Counted from the first letter of the stretch, positions 52,701 to 63,951 are shown. The stretch is DNA of 64,000 bases from Cellulophaga sp. HaHaR_3_176 (GCF_019021925.1 NZ_CP058990.1:674001-738000); one strand, 5' to 3'. The notes: a model not told the origin generated them from the letters alone. Numbers and translations: made by a program.

Positions 52701-55700
52701 GTCGCAGCTCTGTAGATGCGATTACTTCAGATAACACGTTGTTTTTTAATGGAACATCTGAACCAAATAGTTCAGTGCAAATATTTTTAGACGGTATAAG
52801 TTTAGGAACTGTAACAACAAATAGTTCTGGCAATTTTTCTTTCGACCATACTGGTGTTACATTATCAAATAATGAATTTACTCTAACAGCTATAGCAACT
52901 GATGTTGCAGGAAATATAGGTAGCTCTTCTGCTGATTTTCCTTTTACGGTAGATACTGGTATACCTTTTTCACCTGTTATAATTGCAATTACAAATGATA
53001 CAGGAGCTAGTGCTTTTGATAGAATAACATCAGATAATACACTTTTAATTAATGGAGCTTCAGGAGAAAACGATATTGTTGAATTATTTTTAGATGGTAC
53101 ACTTATAGGTACTGTAACAGCTAATAATAGTGGTCAATGGATTGTTGACTATACGGGGACGACTTTAGCTGATGGAAATTATATATTAACTACTCGAGCT
53201 ACAGATATTGCAGGTAATATTAGCGGTATATCCTCTAATTTTTCTATTACAATAGATACAACGAATCCATCACCACCGGTATTTACAGCAATTACTGACG
53301 ATACTGGTATCAATGGAGATCAAATTACATCAGACAATTCATTACTATTTAGTGGTACCTCAGAAGCAAATAGCGTAGTAGAAGTATATTTAGATGGTAC
53401 AAGTTTAGGCTCAGTAACTACAAATAGTTCAGGAGTTTTTAGCTTAGATTATACAGGAACAATTTTAGTTGATGGCGATTATAATTTAACAGGTGTAGCT
53501 ACAGATCTAGCAGGTAATATAAGTACAACATCTACTAATTTTCCATTTACAATTGATACTGTAGATCCGATTGTACCAGTAATAACAGCAATTACAACAG
53601 ATACTGGTAGAAGTAGTACTGATGGTATAACCTCAGATACAACTCTTGTGATTTCAGGTACGGCAGAAGCGAATAGTACTGTAGAAATATTTTTAGGAGG
53701 ATTAAGTATCGGAACAGTACCATCGAACAATTTTGGTAGTTGGAGTTTAGATTATACGGGGAATCCTTTTGCTGACGGCAACTATATTTTAATAGCTAGA
53801 ACTACAGATACGGCAGGAAATGAAAGTCCTATTTCTTCTGATTATCCAATTGAGATTGATACAGTGGACCCAAGTGCACCAGTAATTACAGCAATAAGTA
53901 CAGATACTGGTTTTGATACTACAGACGGAATAACATCAGATAATACATTAGTTATTAGTGGTACATCTGAAGCAAATAGTTTAGTTGAAATATTTATAGA
54001 CGGAACAAGTTTAGGTATCGTGACAGCAAATGCATCTGGCAATTTTACCTTAGATTATACAGGAACTACGTTAGCAGATGGTGATTATATATTAACTGCA
54101 ATAAGTAGTGATACGGCAGGAAATGAAAGTCCTGTTTCTATTGATTATCCAATAACAATTGATAATATAAGTCCAGTTTCAACACTAGTTATTGATGATG
54201 TTACAGCCGATAATATTGTCAATGCAACTGAAGCAGCAGGAAATATAATTATTACAGGTACTGTTGGTGGCGATTTTACTATTGGTGATACCGTAACATT
54301 ATTAATAAACGGAGTTTCAACAACAGGAGTAGTAGATGCTGTCGGTTTATTTAGTATTACGGTATCAGGTTCTGATTTAGTATTAGATGCAGATACTACT
54401 ATAGAAGGAAGCATTTTAGTTTCTGATGCTGCAGGAAATATAAGTACAACCACAGCAACAAAATTATACAATGTTGATACAGTTTTACCAGTACCAACAT
54501 TAATTATTGATGATGTTACTGCTGATAATATAGTCAATGCAACTGAAGCATCGGGGAACGTAACAATAACAGGTACTGTTGGTGGTGATTTTACTGCAGG
54601 TGATATTGTTACATTACTAATAGATGGAGTTTCTGCAACAGGAGTAATAGATGCCGTAGGAGTATTTAGTATTATCGTTCCTGGAGCCAATTTAGCCTCT
54701 GATGCAGATACTACTATTGATGGAAGTATCACAACAACCGATGTTGCTGGAAACTCTAATACAGTAGCTGCAATAAAATTATATAATGTAGATATTACGG
54801 CTCCAGCACCAACCTTAACGATAAATGATGTTACAGCCGATAATATTGTCAATGCAACCGAAGCAGCAGGAAATATAACTATTACGGGTACAGTTGGTGG
54901 CGATTTTACTACTGGTGATATAGTTACACTAGTAATAAACGGAGTTTCAACAACCGGAACAATAGATGTAGCAGGAATATATAGTATTGTAGTTTCTGGT
55001 TCTGATTTAGCCTTAGATGCAGATACTACTATTGATGGAAGTATAACAACAACAGACACTGCTGGTAATTCAAATACAACTACAGCAATAAAATTATATA
55101 ATGTAGATGTTACAGCACCAATACCGACTTTAATTATTGACGATGTTACCGCAGATAATATGGTAAATATTAATGAAGCTGCAGGTACTATTAATATCAC
55201 AGGTACTGTTAGTGGTGATTTTTCTAGTGGAGATACGGTTACTTTAGTAATCAATGGAAATTCAACAACAGGAATTGTTAATACAGTAGGGGTCTTTAGT
55301 ATTATAGTTTCCGGTACTGATTTAGTATTAGATGCCGATACTACTATTGATGGGAGTATAGCAACAACAGATACTGCTGGTAATTCAAATACGGCAACAG
55401 CAACAAAACCATATAATGTAGATACAGTAGCACCAACTTCAACATTAGTTATTGATGATGTTACTGCGGATAATATTGTAAATGCTACAGAAGCAGCAAG
55501 TACTATAACTATTACAGGTACCGTTGCTGGCGATTTTACTGCAGGCGATACGGTTACGTTAGTAGTTAATGGAGTTTCAATAATAGGAACAATCGATGGA
55601 GCAGGAGTATTTAATATCTCAGTTTCTGGTAAAGATTTAGCATTAGATACCGATACAACTATAGAGGCTTTTGTAATAACAGCAGATGCAGCCGGAAATA

Positions 55701-57913
55701 CAACTACAACCACAGCAACAAAATTATATACTATAGATACGGTTTTACCAGTTCCAGTCTTAATTATTGATGATGTTACTGCTGATAATATAGTAAATGC
55801 AACTGAAGCTTCTGGTAATATTACAATTACAGGTACCGTTAGTGGCGATTTTACTACTGGTGATATAGTTACACTAGTAATAAACGGAGTTTCAACAACC
55901 GGAACAATAGATGTAGCAGGAATATATAGTATTGTAGTTTCTGGTACTGATTTAGCCTTAGATGCAGATACTACTATTGATGGAAGTATTACTACAGTAG
56001 ATGTTTCTGGTAATTCAAATACAGGTACAGCAACTAAGTTATATAATGCAGATACAATTTTACCAGTACCAGTATTAACTATTGATGATGTTACAGCTGA
56101 TAATATTGTAAATGTTACAGAAGCAGCAGGTTCAATTACCATTACAGGTGCAGTTAGTGGCGATTTTAATTCAGGTGATATCGTTACGTTAGTAATAAAC
56201 GGAGTTTCAATAACAGGAACAATAGATGCAGCAGGAATATTTAGTATTGTAGTTTATGGTTCTGATCTCGCATCAGATGTTGATAGTACTATAGATGTTA
56301 GTATTACAACGACAGATACTGCTGGCAATTCAAATACAATAACGGATACAAAAATTTATACTGTAGATACGGTTTTACCAGTACCAGTCTTAATTATAAA
56401 TGATATAACAATTGATAATACAATTAATGCAACTGAAGCATCTGGGAATGTAACAATTACAGGTACAGTTAATGGTGATTTTAATTCAGGAGATACTGTT
56501 ACATTAGTAGTTAACGGAGTAGCTATAACAGGAACAGTAGATGCATCAGGGATATTTAGTATTATAGTTTCTGGTAACGATCTAGTTTTAGATACTGATA
56601 CAACCGTTGAGGGCAGTATAACAACTACTGATGTAGCAGGTAATAGCAACACAATCACAGCAACAAAAATTTATAATGTTGAGGTTTCTCCTGTAGCAAC
56701 TCCAGTTATTTCTTTTATAAGTACAGATACTAATATACCAGCTGATGGTATTACATCAGATAATACATTGACAATTACAGGTGTTTCAGAGGCTGATAGA
56801 AATATAGAAATATTTGCAGACGGAGTATCAATAGGTACGACAACAGCAACTTTAACAGGCGATTGGGTATTCGATTATTCAAGTACTGTTTTAGCTGATG
56901 GAACATATAATTTAACGGCAATTGCAACTGATATTTTTGGTAATGTAAGTTTACCATCTTCTGTTTTTACTGTAATTATAGATACTTCAGCACCAATTAT
57001 TAATGATCAATTAACGGACGATCTTACACCTGTTATTACAGGTGAAGGAGAACCTAACGAAACATTAATAGTAACTATTGATGTTGATAATGACGGAATT
57101 CCTGAAGCGGAATATACAGTTGTTGTTGCTACAGATGGGACATGGAGTTTAGATACAGAAACAGCGACACCAACTAGTGGCTCTTTACCAGTTTTAACTT
57201 ATGATTCAATTTTGAACGTAACAGTAAGTGATCTTGCAGGTAATACCAATTCAAATACGATCACTTTAGAAGATGATTTCGATAACGATGGTTTAACAAA
57301 TGCTGAAGAAGAAGCTTTAGGTACCGATCCTAACAATCCAGATACTGATGGAGATATGATATCTGACGGACAAGAAGTTATTGAAAATACAAATCCTTTA
57401 GATGATTGTGATTCTGATGGAGGTACGCCTTTAGAAACTTCTGATTGTGATGAAGATGGATTGACGAATAAAGAAGAGGAAGATAGAGGTACAGACCCTG
57501 AGGTTCCTGATACAGATAGAGATGGAATTTTAGATGGTCAAGAAGTTATAGATGGTACAGATCCTTTAGATGCTTGTGACTCTAATGGAGGAACACCACC
57601 AGTAGATGTTGCTTGTGATATTCGAATAGATAACGATTTAATTACACCAGATAGCAACCAAGCTTTATTCAATATTATAAATATTGAAGCTTTTCCAGAA
57701 AATACAGTTGAGGTTTATAATAGATGGGGAGCTAAAGTATTTGGTACATCATCATACAACAATAGTACTAATGCTTTTATTGGTTTAGCAAATGGTAAAG
57801 CTGTTTTAAAAGTAAAAGAACAATTACCAGCAGGCACCTACTTTTATGTAATTAAATATTTGAAAAGGGGAGAAGCAAAGCAAAAAACAGGGTATTTATA
57901 TATAAATAGATAA
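46742..57913 (+). CDS. Giant T9SS-secreted Ig-repeat adhesin (3723 residues) with type B C-terminal sorting domain
   Basis: A long signal peptide (to about residue 33, ending TANAQ) precedes beta-rich modules separated by TSP3-like acidic segments (about 238-262 and 455-600). An Ig-like domain (about 611-712) and another module (716-815) follow. Then come 11 type A domains of 105 residues (821-1975), five type B domains of about 100 residues (1976-2479), eight more type A domains (2480-3319), one more type B domain, a final Ig-like domain, TSP3 segments (about 3512-3625), and the gliding-motility-associated C-terminal domain (about 3628-3723, with [13 protein letters not shown] and TGYLYINR). 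Type A carries the D-V-T-A-D-N-x-V-N pattern and T-V-G-G-D-F. PorP/SprF and PorE-like genes follow directly. Secretion by T9SS is well supported; surface adhesion is inferred. Confidence 0.93.
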   Translation: MIRLSNNKQKTIVVRNIVFLIAMFFSLYTANAQKTGTWSNVAGVWQTTSSDGLVRVEASLAGSDISITGAEVMDCSSETFSDPSIFGNPSLGVNVDGDVGTIVFSFFDAITNQPIEIENPILHADKVGTFATLGSATGVFNLSPVSGTWTELNVNASDSFEATATSFRSNTGFLLSGLAGCSGGGSVQLNALTNSFSINTEITGGFLGSGSDTVEFALSNLVINPCTYGAILGTITPNDSDGDGLNNSCDDDDDNDGILDVDEGKCTPVKSNNWLVSGTTASFDYGNGVIAKVTTTNTTNFTNGTFTAGNFWSENLSANTALESSYLDGSTITISFVDALDNPVIVDRPSIHLDRIGGSDTDGNQTTKDVTLLNGVTWSRLAGTYDFVTTATTARDGGVGLPTSASYSAESTQNDSDGTAAGSLQINQRISTFTLQFNQVVAGLVNDEIEIIIFACKDRDFDNDTVADFIDLDSDNDGIYDAVEAGHNNAHTNGRLTGAVGTDGIVNSIQSTGGENSGAVNYILADSEASPDGIPDFISLDADGDLCNDVLEAGYTDVNSDGLLGDTPTSVNSDGLVIGSTVTDGYTTPENKDSGLGNTKLDFQQPGQTPTITNPTDQPQDVLTNGTNPEIFTVTATGNLLAYQWQVDDQSGVGFVDIDVTNTTDIYTDSNTATLTLTGVTINEDGYQYRVFITDETFACGELTSDNATLTFDDVPPSAPVVTIVEDVNNDGFINNTELIVPINVTISLPIDAVENDVLTINGISQTLSAADITAGVINTTFPNPGEGNTLTITAFLSDSLGNDGLTHQDSVIIDTLAPIPTLSINDVTIDNTVNIVEAAGDIIITGTVGGEFTTGDIVTLIINSVSITGAIDNAGIFNITVSGADLVDDVDTTIDANVTASDSVGNSTTVTATKLYNVAIIAPVPTFTIDNVTTDNIINSAEAAGNITITGTVGGDFTSGDTVILLINGVSTQGTIDNLGTFNITVLGSDLTDDIDTTIDGSFTTTDTAGNSTTITATKLYNVDITAPAPTLTINDVTADNTVNSAEAAGNVIITGTIADDFTNGDVVTLLINGISSQGTVDNAGEFSITVSGFNLSADIDTTIDANFTTTDTAGNSTTITSTKLYNVDITAPIPTLTINDVTADNTVNSTEAAGNVLITGTVGGDFTSGDTVTLLINGVSTQGTIDASGLFSISVAGSDLANDADTTIDGSVTTTDTAGNSTTIDATKLYNIDVVSPVPTLTIDDVTADNTVNSTEAAGIIVITGTVGGDFSNGDTVTLLINGVSTQGIIDAGGLFSITVSGSDLAIDVDTTIDGSFTTVDTAGNSTTVTTTKLYNVDITRPVSTLTINDVTADNTINLNEAAGTIVITGKVDGDFSSGDTVTLLINSVATQGTINALGEFNITVLGSDLADDVDTTINASFTTADTAGNSTTVTATKSYNLALVAPAPTLTINDVTADNIVNSTESAGNILITGTVGGDFNSGDTVTLLVNGVSTQGTIDSFGIFSITVSGSDLSIDTDTTIDGSFTTVDTAGNSTTVTATKLYNVDITAPIPTLTINDVTADNTVNSAEAAGNILITGTVGGDFSSGDTVTLLINGVSTQGIIDAGGLFSVTVSGSDLATDPDTTIDGSFTTTDTAGNPTTITATKLYNVDITGPLPTLTIDNVTTDNIINSTEAAGTIIITGTVGGDFNNGDTVTLLINGISTQVTINNLGVFTITVSGSDLVSDTDTTIDGSVTTTDTEGNSTTIAATKLYNVDVTAPIPTLTIDNVTADNTVNIVEAAGNIIITGTVGGDFSSGDTVTLLINGVSTQGIIDGLGIFSITVSGSDLVTDPDTTIDGSFTTTDIAGNTTTIAATKLYNVDITAPIPTLTINDVTADNIVNTSEAAGTIIITGTVGGDFTTSDIVTLLINGISTQGIIDGSGVFSITISGSNLANDADTTIDGSVTTTDTAGNSTTIAATKLYNLDLINPNVPIITSISDDTGRSSVDAITSDNTLFFNGTSEPNSSVQIFLDGISLGTVTTNSSGNFSFDHTGVTLSNNEFTLTAIATDVAGNIGSSSADFPFTVDTGIPFSPVIIAITNDTGASAFDRITSDNTLLINGASGENDIVELFLDGTLIGTVTANNSGQWIVDYTGTTLADGNYILTTRATDIAGNISGISSNFSITIDTTNPSPPVFTAITDDTGINGDQITSDNSLLFSGTSEANSVVEVYLDGTSLGSVTTNSSGVFSLDYTGTILVDGDYNLTGVATDLAGNISTTSTNFPFTIDTVDPIVPVITAITTDTGRSSTDGITSDTTLVISGTAEANSTVEIFLGGLSIGTVPSNNFGSWSLDYTGNPFADGNYILIARTTDTAGNESPISSDYPIEIDTVDPSAPVITAISTDTGFDTTDGITSDNTLVISGTSEANSLVEIFIDGTSLGIVTANASGNFTLDYTGTTLADGDYILTAISSDTAGNESPVSIDYPITIDNISPVSTLVIDDVTADNIVNATEAAGNIIITGTVGGDFTIGDTVTLLINGVSTTGVVDAVGLFSITVSGSDLVLDADTTIEGSILVSDAAGNISTTTATKLYNVDTVLPVPTLIIDDVTADNIVNATEASGNVTITGTVGGDFTAGDIVTLLIDGVSATGVIDAVGVFSIIVPGANLASDADTTIDGSITTTDVAGNSNTVAAIKLYNVDITAPAPTLTINDVTADNIVNATEAAGNITITGTVGGDFTTGDIVTLVINGVSTTGTIDVAGIYSIVVSGSDLALDADTTIDGSITTTDTAGNSNTTTAIKLYNVDVTAPIPTLIIDDVTADNMVNINEAAGTINITGTVSGDFSSGDTVTLVINGNSTTGIVNTVGVFSIIVSGTDLVLDADTTIDGSIATTDTAGNSNTATATKPYNVDTVAPTSTLVIDDVTADNIVNATEAASTITITGTVAGDFTAGDTVTLVVNGVSIIGTIDGAGVFNISVSGKDLALDTDTTIEAFVITADAAGNTTTTTATKLYTIDTVLPVPVLIIDDVTADNIVNATEASGNITITGTVSGDFTTGDIVTLVINGVSTTGTIDVAGIYSIVVSGTDLALDADTTIDGSITTVDVSGNSNTGTATKLYNADTILPVPVLTIDDVTADNIVNVTEAAGSITITGAVSGDFNSGDIVTLVINGVSITGTIDAAGIFSIVVYGSDLASDVDSTIDVSITTTDTAGNSNTITDTKIYTVDTVLPVPVLIINDITIDNTINATEASGNVTITGTVNGDFNSGDTVTLVVNGVAITGTVDASGIFSIIVSGNDLVLDTDTTVEGSITTTDVAGNSNTITATKIYNVEVSPVATPVISFISTDTNIPADGITSDNTLTITGVSEADRNIEIFADGVSIGTTTATLTGDWVFDYSSTVLADGTYNLTAIATDIFGNVSLPSSVFTVIIDTSAPIINDQLTDDLTPVITGEGEPNETLIVTIDVDNDGIPEAEYTVVVATDGTWSLDTETATPTSGSLPVLTYDSILNVTVSDLAGNTNSNTITLEDDFDNDGLTNAEEEALGTDPNNPDTDGDMISDGQEVIENTNPLDDCDSDGGTPLETSDCDEDGLTNKEEEDRGTDPEVPDTDRDGILDGQEVIDGTDPLDACDSNGGTPPVDVACDIRIDNDLITPDSNQALFNIINIEAFPENTVEVYNRWGAKVFGTSSYNNSTNAFIGLANGKAVLKVKEQLPAGTYFYVIKYLKRGEAKQKTGYLYINR
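49202..52666 (+). repeat. Type A array, 11 copies of a 315-bp unit in the second adhesin
   Basis: Unit starts occur every 315 bp (49202, 49517, 49832, 50147, 50462 and so on to 52352). Each encodes a 105-residue Ig-like domain. Nucleotide divergence between copies is clearly greater than in the 297-bp arrays of the first adhesin, so this array is probably older or less homogenised. Confidence 0.88.
52667..54178 (+). repeat. Type B array, five Ig-like domains of about 100 residues
   Basis: Five domains share the patterns D-x-[10 protein letters not shown], a G-T-S-E-A-N-S segment, LDGTSLGTV and [15 protein letters not shown]. They separate the two type A arrays. A sixth, separate copy lies near 56699-56995. 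Confidence 0.85.
54179..56698 (+). repeat. Second type A array, eight copies of the 315-bp unit
   Basis: Unit starts at 54179, 54494, 54809, 55124, 55439, 55754, 56069 and 56384 keep the exact 315-bp period. Copies here share more sequence with each other (for example the copies at 54809 and 55754) than with the first array. Confidence 0.87.
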
Positions 57914-57926
57914 TTGAACGAAAAAC

Positions 57927-58874
57927 ATGAAGTTTCGTAAAAACATAAAAATTTTAGCAATAATCATGCTTGTAATACTTCCTTTTTTTGGGGAAGCTTT
58001 AGCTCAGCAAGATGCTCAATATACGCAGTATATGTATAATACATTAGCTGTAAACCCCGCTTATGCAGGGTCTAGAGGAGCATTAAGTATTGCAGCTTTA
58101 CATCGATCGCAATGGGTGGGTATTGATGGGGCGCCAACAACACAAACTTTTAATATTCATAGTCCTGTTTCTAGTAAAGTAGGGGTAGGTATATCTATTG
58201 TTAATGATGAAATCGGAAACGGAACCAATCAAGATACTTATTTTGATGCTACTTTTTCATATACAGTTTTAACTTCTGAAAAAGATAAATTATCATTAGG
58301 CTTAAAGGCTGGTGGTCACTTTTTAAATATCGATTTTAATAAACTAAGAAATTATAATCCACTAGCAAACACTGTAAATTCAGGAATTGATAAAAAGTTT
58401 TCTCCAAATTTTGGAGCAGGTGTGTATTTTCATAATGAAAGGTTTTATGTAGGTCTTTCAGTGCCTAATATTTTAAAAACCACACATTTTGATGATTCAT
58501 CTTCAACAGCAACGGCAACTGATAGAATGAATTTTTATCTGATATCAGGTTATGTTTTTGATTTGAGTTATAATCTTAAATTAAAACCTGCATTTTTAGT
58601 AAAAGCAGTTGATGGGGCTCCTATACAAGCAGATCTTTCGGCAACGATGTTGTATAACGAAAAGTTTTCTTTAGGAGCGGCATACCGTTGGGATGCAGCA
58701 ATAAGTGCCTTAGTAGGTTTTCAAATTACAGATCGTCTAATGCTTGGTTTAGCATACGATAAAGATACTACGGCCTTAGGCGACATAAGTTTTAACGATG
58801 GCTCTTTTGAGGTTTTTATTCGTTACGAGTTTAAATCTCGACATAGAAATGCATTAACACCAAGATTCTTTTAG
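57927..58874 (+). CDS. PorP/SprF-family type IX secretion outer-membrane protein
   Basis: The 315-residue protein has a signal peptide (ending GEALAQ) and the family's opening QDAQYTQYMYNTLAVNPAYAGSRGALSI and HRSQWVGIDGAPTTQTFNIHSP. Barrel strands follow, with SLGLKAGGHFLNIDF, FGAGVYFHNERFYVGLSVPN, FSLGAAYRWDAAISALVGFQ and a C-terminal FEVFIRYEF strand. PorP/SprF proteins attach or export T9SS type B cargo such as SprB to the surface. It starts 13 bp after the giant adhesin and ends 3 bp before the PorE-like gene, a standard cargo-SprF-OmpA arrangement. It is the only PorP/SprF gene in the window, so it may also serve the first adhesin. Confidence 0.95.
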   Translation: MKFRKNIKILAIIMLVILPFFGEALAQQDAQYTQYMYNTLAVNPAYAGSRGALSIAALHRSQWVGIDGAPTTQTFNIHSPVSSKVGVGISIVNDEIGNGTNQDTYFDATFSYTVLTSEKDKLSLGLKAGGHFLNIDFNKLRNYNPLANTVNSGIDKKFSPNFGAGVYFHNERFYVGLSVPNILKTTHFDDSSSTATATDRMNFYLISGYVFDLSYNLKLKPAFLVKAVDGAPIQADLSATMLYNEKFSLGAAYRWDAAISALVGFQITDRLMLGLAYDKDTTALGDISFNDGSFEVFIRYEFKSRHRNALTPRFF

Positions 58875-58877
58875 CAC

Positions 58878-60857
58878 ATGAAAAAAATAAGCTACATACT
58901 TGTTATTTGTTTTTTGAGCACGCTGAATTTTGTAAATGCTCAAAAATCGAAACTGAAAGACGCCAATGATAATTTCAATAACCATGCATACGCATTAGCA
59001 ATTGAAAGTTATGAAGAATTGGTTGCAAAAGGGAACGAAACTGAAGAGGTTTATAAAAATTTAGGAGATGCCAATTATAATAATGGGACTTATATAGAAG
59101 CTGCTAAATGGTATAAAAAATTACTAGATTTAAAATCAGATGCTACAGGATACGAGTACTTATTTAGGTATGCACAGTCTTTAAAATCTATTGGAGATTA
59201 TAAAAGTTCTGATACCTACATGCGTAAATTTCAAAAAGCAAAAAAGGAAGATTTAAGAGCTTTAAAGTTTTCGGAAAATGAAAATTATTTAGAAATCATA
59301 AGGGCTAAAAATTTAAAATTTGAAATTAAAAAATTGAATATCAATTCAGTTAATTCAGATTTTGCGCCTTCGATGTATGAAAAAAGCTTAGTTTTTGCTA
59401 GTGCACGAGATAGTGGTACGTTTATCAATTCGGTTCATGAATGGAATAACAAACCATTTTTAAATTTGTATAAAGTAGATATACAAGAAGATTCTTTAGG
59501 ACAAGAAAATGGTTTTGGTGATGCAGAAAAATTCTCGAAAGAATTAAACTCAAGAACACATGAATCGTCAACAATCTTCACAAAAGATGGTAAAACAGTC
59601 TATTTTACGCGAAATAATACCAAAAATGGCAATTTTAAAGAAGATGAAACGGGATTAAGTCGTCTTAAAATATATAAGGCCACATTAGTTGATGATGTTT
59701 GGGCGAATGAAGAAGAACTTCCTTTTAATAGCGATGATTACTCTACAGCACACCCAAGTTTAAATGCAGATGAAACAAAATTATACTTTGCTTCAGATAT
59801 GCAACCAAGTAAAGGGGCTTCAGATATTTTTGTGGTTGATATAAGTGAAGATGGAACTTTTGGGACTCCTGAAAATTTAGGAGAAGCAATAAATACAGAA
59901 GCAAGAGAAACATTTCCGTTTATGGCTACAGATGGTATATTGTACTTTGCATCTGATGGACACCCTGGTTTGGGAGGTTTAGATATGTATAGTGTCGCTA
60001 TTGATGCTGCTGGTGAAGTTGAAAATTTAGGAGAACCTATAAATAGTAAATTCGACGATTTTTCTATGGTATTGAATGATGAAAAGCAAACGGGCTTTTT
60101 TGCTTCAAATAGAGAAGGAGGTATGGGTGATGATGATATTTACGGCTTTACATTCGAAAAACTAGCACCTGAAGAACCTGAAATTACAGCTTCTCAAATT
60201 AAAGGTACTGTAATCGATAAAATTTTAGGTACGAGTATTCCGCTTGCTAAAGTTACTATTTACGATTATGCGAATAATAAGCTAACAGAGACTATGGCAG
60301 ATGCAGATGGTAAATTTGCAACTGAAATTGCATTCCCATTTAAAAAATATCGATTTGTAGCTGAGGTTGAAAACTATAATGATGCTACGGTATATTTAAT
60401 AACACCAGGCGGAGAAGTAGATAGTACGATTGATGATCTTAATTTTATCATCAGTATGGAAAGGGGAGACGAGTCAGCAGTAATTGGAGCTGATTTAGTA
60501 CAAATCTTAAAAATGAAGCCTATTTATTTTAACTTAAACAGTTCGTATTTAAGTAAACAATCATATCCTGAGTTAGATAAAGTTGTGGCTTATATGAAAA
60601 CTAACACATCAGCAACTGTTGAGGTAGGTTCACATTCAGATAGTAGAGAGAGTGATCGTTACAACTTATGGTTGTCGGATAGAAGAGCAAAATCTACTGT
60701 AAAATACATTGTTTCAATGGGTATTTCTGAAAACAGAATAACAGGTAAAGGTTATGGTGAAACGCAATTGGTTAACAAATGTGGTAACAATGTAAAATGT
60801 TCAGATGACGAACATTCACTAAACCGTAGATCTGAATTTATCATGCGTAAAAATTAA
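58878..60857 (+). CDS. PorE-like OmpA-family protein (TPR, PD40 propeller, carboxypeptidase-like, OmpA)
   Basis: The 659-residue protein has a signal peptide ending FVNAQ, then TPR-like repeats (about 22-130: YEELVAKGNETEEVYKNLGD, YNNGTYIEAAKWYKKLL). A beta-propeller of the PD40 type follows (about 160-425: KTVYFTRNN, TKLYFASDMQPSKGASDIFV, LYFASDGHPGLGGLDMY, GFFASNREGGMGDDDIYG). A carboxypeptidase-regulatory-like domain (about 440-520) and an OmpA peptidoglycan-binding domain (about 545-659, including VEVGSHSDSRESDRYN and LSDRRAKSTVKYI) complete it. This four-domain order is that of PorE, which links the T9SS to peptidoglycan. It is the third gene of the adhesin operon. Confidence 0.9.
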   Translation: MKKISYILVICFLSTLNFVNAQKSKLKDANDNFNNHAYALAIESYEELVAKGNETEEVYKNLGDANYNNGTYIEAAKWYKKLLDLKSDATGYEYLFRYAQSLKSIGDYKSSDTYMRKFQKAKKEDLRALKFSENENYLEIIRAKNLKFEIKKLNINSVNSDFAPSMYEKSLVFASARDSGTFINSVHEWNNKPFLNLYKVDIQEDSLGQENGFGDAEKFSKELNSRTHESSTIFTKDGKTVYFTRNNTKNGNFKEDETGLSRLKIYKATLVDDVWANEEELPFNSDDYSTAHPSLNADETKLYFASDMQPSKGASDIFVVDISEDGTFGTPENLGEAINTEARETFPFMATDGILYFASDGHPGLGGLDMYSVAIDAAGEVENLGEPINSKFDDFSMVLNDEKQTGFFASNREGGMGDDDIYGFTFEKLAPEEPEITASQIKGTVIDKILGTSIPLAKVTIYDYANNKLTETMADADGKFATEIAFPFKKYRFVAEVENYNDATVYLITPGGEVDSTIDDLNFIISMERGDESAVIGADLVQILKMKPIYFNLNSSYLSKQSYPELDKVVAYMKTNTSATVEVGSHSDSRESDRYNLWLSDRRAKSTVKYIVSMGISENRITGKGYGETQLVNKCGNNVKCSDDEHSLNRRSEFIMRKN

Positions 60858-60930
60858 ACGAATAGTAGGTTTTAAACTAGGGTTTTATACTCGTTATAAA
60901 AAGTGTATTTTTAGAAAAAAAATATTAAGA

Positions 60931-61584
60931 ATGACGGTACATAATTTCGAAACAGAAAACTCTATTCTAAATCAATTCATTACAGAGTTAAGAGCTGTAG
61001 AAATACAAAATGATAGTCTTCGTTTTAGAAGAAATATAGAGCGTGTTGGTGAAATTTTGGCGTATGAGCTTAGTAAAAAATTAGATTACTCTTCAAATAC
61101 AGTAACAACCCCTTTAGGTACAAAAGTGATACCATCAGTAACTGATGCTATTGTTGTATGTTCTATTTTACGAGCAGGATTGCCTTTTCATCAAGGCTTA
61201 TTAAACTATTTTGATACAGCGGAAAACGGATTCATATCTGCTTTTAGAAAGCATAATGGTGATGAAGATGATTTTGAGGTTATTGTTGATTATTTTGCAG
61301 CTCCATCATTAGAAAATAAAATTTTAATACTAGCCGATCCTATGTTAGCAACTGGTAAAACGTTGGAAAATGTTTTAGAAGGATTAAAAGGACATGGTAC
61401 ACCAAAACAAATACATATCGTATCTGTAATAGGTTCGCAAGAAGGAGTAGATTTTGTGCAAAATGTATTTCCTGAAGACACACATTTATGGATAGCAGCT
61501 ATAGATCCTGAATTAAATGCGAAAGGGTATATAATACCTGGTTTGGGTGATGCGGGTGATTTAGCCTACGGTTCTAAACTATAG
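60931..61584 (+). CDS. upp: Uracil phosphoribosyltransferase
   Basis: The 217-residue protein carries the UPRTase pattern: RFRRNIERVGEILAYELSK near the start, ILRAGLPFHQGLLNYF, the PRPP-binding loop ILADPMLATGKTLENVL, IHIVSVIGSQEGVDFVQ and the C-terminal uracil-binding GLGDAGDLAYGSKL. It makes UMP from uracil and PRPP in pyrimidine salvage, in the cytoplasm. The length is normal. It appears to be a separate transcription unit 73 bp after the PorE-like gene, and faces the next gene tail to tail. Confidence 0.97.
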   Translation: MTVHNFETENSILNQFITELRAVEIQNDSLRFRRNIERVGEILAYELSKKLDYSSNTVTTPLGTKVIPSVTDAIVVCSILRAGLPFHQGLLNYFDTAENGFISAFRKHNGDEDDFEVIVDYFAAPSLENKILILADPMLATGKTLENVLEGLKGHGTPKQIHIVSVIGSQEGVDFVQNVFPEDTHLWIAAIDPELNAKGYIIPGLGDAGDLAYGSKL

Positions 61585-61614
61585 GCCAATCAACTCCATT
61601 ATATGCATTTAAAA

Positions 61615-62265
61615 TTATGAAACACGCTGAATATCTTCATCAGTAACTTTTCTGAATGAATATTTGTAGCCTTCAAAAATAGCGATACCATAAAATAGAA
61701 TATCCATAGGGCTAAAAGCTTCTGCCATTATAGAAAAAGTTTCTCCATAATTAAACATTAATAAGGTTTCAAAATAGCCTAAACCTTCATAATTGGCAAT
61801 CATGCCAAGTACAGTAAAGAAATTACCTAATACACAACTTAATAAGGCAATTAGGCCTCCAGCATAACCAAATTTCGGGTCAACACCTTTACCTAATATA
61901 CCCATTGAAAAACCTACAGCAAAACCAATAGCTACAGCAAGCCAGCCAATTTGGTACCCAGTTGAAATACTAACTGCTGCCCAAATTATAGCACAAATAA
62001 AACCGACTATAGCACCTGAAATTATTGCTGCTGGAAAATTTTGTTCTTTTCTTAAATTTTCAACAACAGCTTCTGGTAAAGCAGGAATTATCTCTTCTTG
62101 ATCTTCAGGTACTCGTTCTTTAACTGTTTCATCGTGTGTGTATGAAATACAAGTTGGGTCAAAATCAGCAACTCGATCAGTGAGAGTACACAACATACCT
62201 TGTTGCATATCTAACTTTCGATTGGTACATTTTTTGCAAAAAACTAAATGTTCTTCTCTTGTCAT
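61615..62265 (-). CDS. Membrane protein with N-terminal cysteine cluster, function unknown
   Basis: The 216-residue protein starts with a small cysteine cluster (VFCKKCTNRKLD, then LCTLTD and TCISY) that could hold one zinc ion. A linker of about 35 residues follows, then four hydrophobic helices between about 78 and 200 (AAIISGAIVGFICAIIWAAV, GWLAVAIGFAVGFSMGILG, FGYAGGLIALLSCVLGNFF and a final DILFYGIAIFEGYKY). The G-(Y/F)-A-G-G segment is typical of small TM4-like proteins of flavobacteria. I do not recognise a named family. It is convergent with upp. Confidence 0.75.
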   Translation of the reverse strand: MTREEHLVFCKKCTNRKLDMQQGMLCTLTDRVADFDPTCISYTHDETVKERVPEDQEEIIPALPEAVVENLRKEQNFPAAIISGAIVGFICAIIWAAVSISTGYQIGWLAVAIGFAVGFSMGILGKGVDPKFGYAGGLIALLSCVLGNFFTVLGMIANYEGLGYFETLLMFNYGETFSIMAEAFSPMDILFYGIAIFEGYKYSFRKVTDEDIQRVS

Positions 62266-62384
62266 TGTGGTGGTTTTATGGTGTTATTTAAATGTTTTAA
62301 AAATTTGAAAATAACTATTAATTTCTGTAAAATAACTTATTTTCTATATGTTTTTGTTTTTTTCGTTGACAGGCAGTACTTATA

Positions 62385-62766
62385 CTAGCTAATTATTTCA
62401 ATATAAATTTCTTTTAATTTAAGTGATTCTGTGATTTCCTCGAAAGTACTTTTCTGCTTTTCCGTATTTTTCTTTTTAGGCCAAATGTGAAACCCTCCTT
62501 TCATTTTAGAACCAAATTCCATTTTCATCAATATCACCAAAATAGGATATGGAATGACTTGAGTATGTTTTCACTAGTTGAATCTTAAAGTTTTCAAGGC
62601 TGTAGTTTCCACTCCATTTAAAAGGCGCTACATCATCTATACCTGACCCGTTTACTTTTCCGTTTTTGAAAAGTAATTCAATAGCCATTTTATGTTGTTT
62701 GGGCGAGTTTTGAAAGCAATAAAAGCCTTCCCATTTTCCACTAGGCAATAGTTCATGTGACTCCAT
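62385..62766 (-). pseudogene. Small conserved hypothetical gene, probably frameshifted near 62511
   Basis: Reading from 62766, the first 86 residues (MESHELLPSGKWEGFYCFQN at the start, then VNGSGIDDVAPFKWSGNY and FGDIDENGIWF) end at a stop at 62508-62506. The next frame continues without a break as GSKMKGGFHIWPKKKN and further charged residues to a TAG at 62387-62385. The two parts together look like one protein of about 127 residues, since WEGFY, G-x-I-D-x-N-G-I-W and GGFHIWPK appear to belong to a single small conserved domain. One extra base at about 62511 would explain the break. A sequencing error is an equally good explanation. Function is unknown. Confidence 0.55.
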
Positions 62767-62859
62767 AATAGCGTAAGATTATAGGTTTTATAAAGTATAA
62801 ACTATTTTATCTGTTTTATATTTTTTTTAATAAGAATATAATTAATGAAAATACCTTGA

Positions 62860-63951
62860 TTATGAGTTTATTTCACGATCAATCGCTTTTCGATCTACAG
62901 GAGTAAGGTACTGTTTAGCAATTCTATTTTCTGGATTTTTATCAAACGTGTATAGTGTGATAAGGAAAAACCATTCTAGAGGTTTCATTAGAACATATAC
63001 GATATCAGAAACAATTTTTAAATTAAAAACCTCATAGTAACGATGTATAAAATTACCAACCTTGTTATAGTTTCTTCTGATGAAATTATGTGTTTTTGGT
63101 AGTTTATCTTGTATCAGTTCTTCAAAAGCATTTGAAATTAAAAGCTGTCGGTTACACATTATTTTCTTTCCACCACGTTCTCCTAAACGCTCTGGATTTA
63201 CTATGTTTTTATGCCCATTTGCGGCCACAGAGCATAAAAAATGTCCACCACATTGTACATTCTCACACATATAATCTAACTGAGAGAAACCATGCTTGTA
63301 TGTGTCTGTAAAAGCTCTAATAACAGAATCTGGTTTTTGACCAAACAACATTAAAAAACCTGATACAACAATCATAATCGGTAAACATAATACAAGTAAA
63401 ATAGGAATTTTAACGAAAAGCTTTGAGTTCAATAATTGCCACGAAAATTGCTCTATTTGAGATAAAGAATCATAATCAAAAGTCAGACTATAGGATGTTA
63501 TTTTTTGCTGATTTTTAATTAATTCTAGTATAAATAATAGTATAATTGGAATATTAAAAATGAATAAAATTTCATTTACCTGAATGGCTATAAAAATATT
63601 TAGTATAATTCCGCCTAGCAATATTGAGTTTATCAGTGTTTCAACAATGGGACTAACTAAGGTTTTTTTAAATGTTGAAATGAAGTAGGCAAGTATATTT
63701 ATACCGATTAAAGTATATATTGTTAGTTTATGTTCTGGCGAAAAAGTAGCACTATCACTACAGCAATCATTTGTACCAAAATCAGCTGCAATCAAATAAA
63801 ATAGTGGTAAACCCAGAACTAACACGATATCTAAAATGATATTGATTCCACGGTTGTAAAGTCTTTTTTTACGAAATAGAAAAGCAATAAAATCTATAAA
63901 TACTAATAGTATTGGTATTGCAAGAAATAAAATTATAATAGGCATTTGCAT
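62860..63951 (-). CDS. Multispanning membrane protein, DUF6688-like, function unknown
   Basis: The 363-residue protein has about six hydrophobic helices in its first 210 residues. A soluble part rich in conserved Cys and His follows: FSQLDYMCENVQCGGHFLC, SVAANGHKNIV, NPERLGERGGKKIMCNRQLL, then ISNAFEELIQD. The C-terminus contains YEVFNLKIVSDIVYVLMKPLEWFF and a final AKQYLTPVDRKAIDR. The Cys/His block resembles the DUF6688 family, an assignment made from memory and not certain. No catalytic motif is visible. The gene runs leftwards, and nothing else was found in the last 49 bases of the window. Confidence 0.65.
   Translation of the reverse strand: MQMPIIILFLAIPILLVFIDFIAFLFRKKRLYNRGINIILDIVLVLGLPLFYLIAADFGTNDCCSDSATFSPEHKLTIYTLIGINILAYFISTFKKTLVSPIVETLINSILLGGIILNIFIAIQVNEILFIFNIPIILLFILELIKNQQKITSYSLTFDYDSLSQIEQFSWQLLNSKLFVKIPILLVLCLPIMIVVSGFLMLFGQKPDSVIRAFTDTYKHGFSQLDYMCENVQCGGHFLCSVAANGHKNIVNPERLGERGGKKIMCNRQLLISNAFEELIQDKLPKTHNFIRRNYNKVGNFIHRYYEVFNLKIVSDIVYVLMKPLEWFFLITLYTFDKNPENRIAKQYLTPVDRKAIDREINS

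Noticed and set aside
54145..56142. A 665-codon minus-strand open frame in the second adhesin's repeat region
   Set aside because: It lies wholly antisense to a well-supported repeat protein and its translation is a low-complexity reverse image of the repeats.
63080..63311. Two short plus-strand open frames opposite the last membrane-protein gene
   Set aside because: They overlap the Cys/His-rich conserved part of the minus-strand gene, which has clear coding character.
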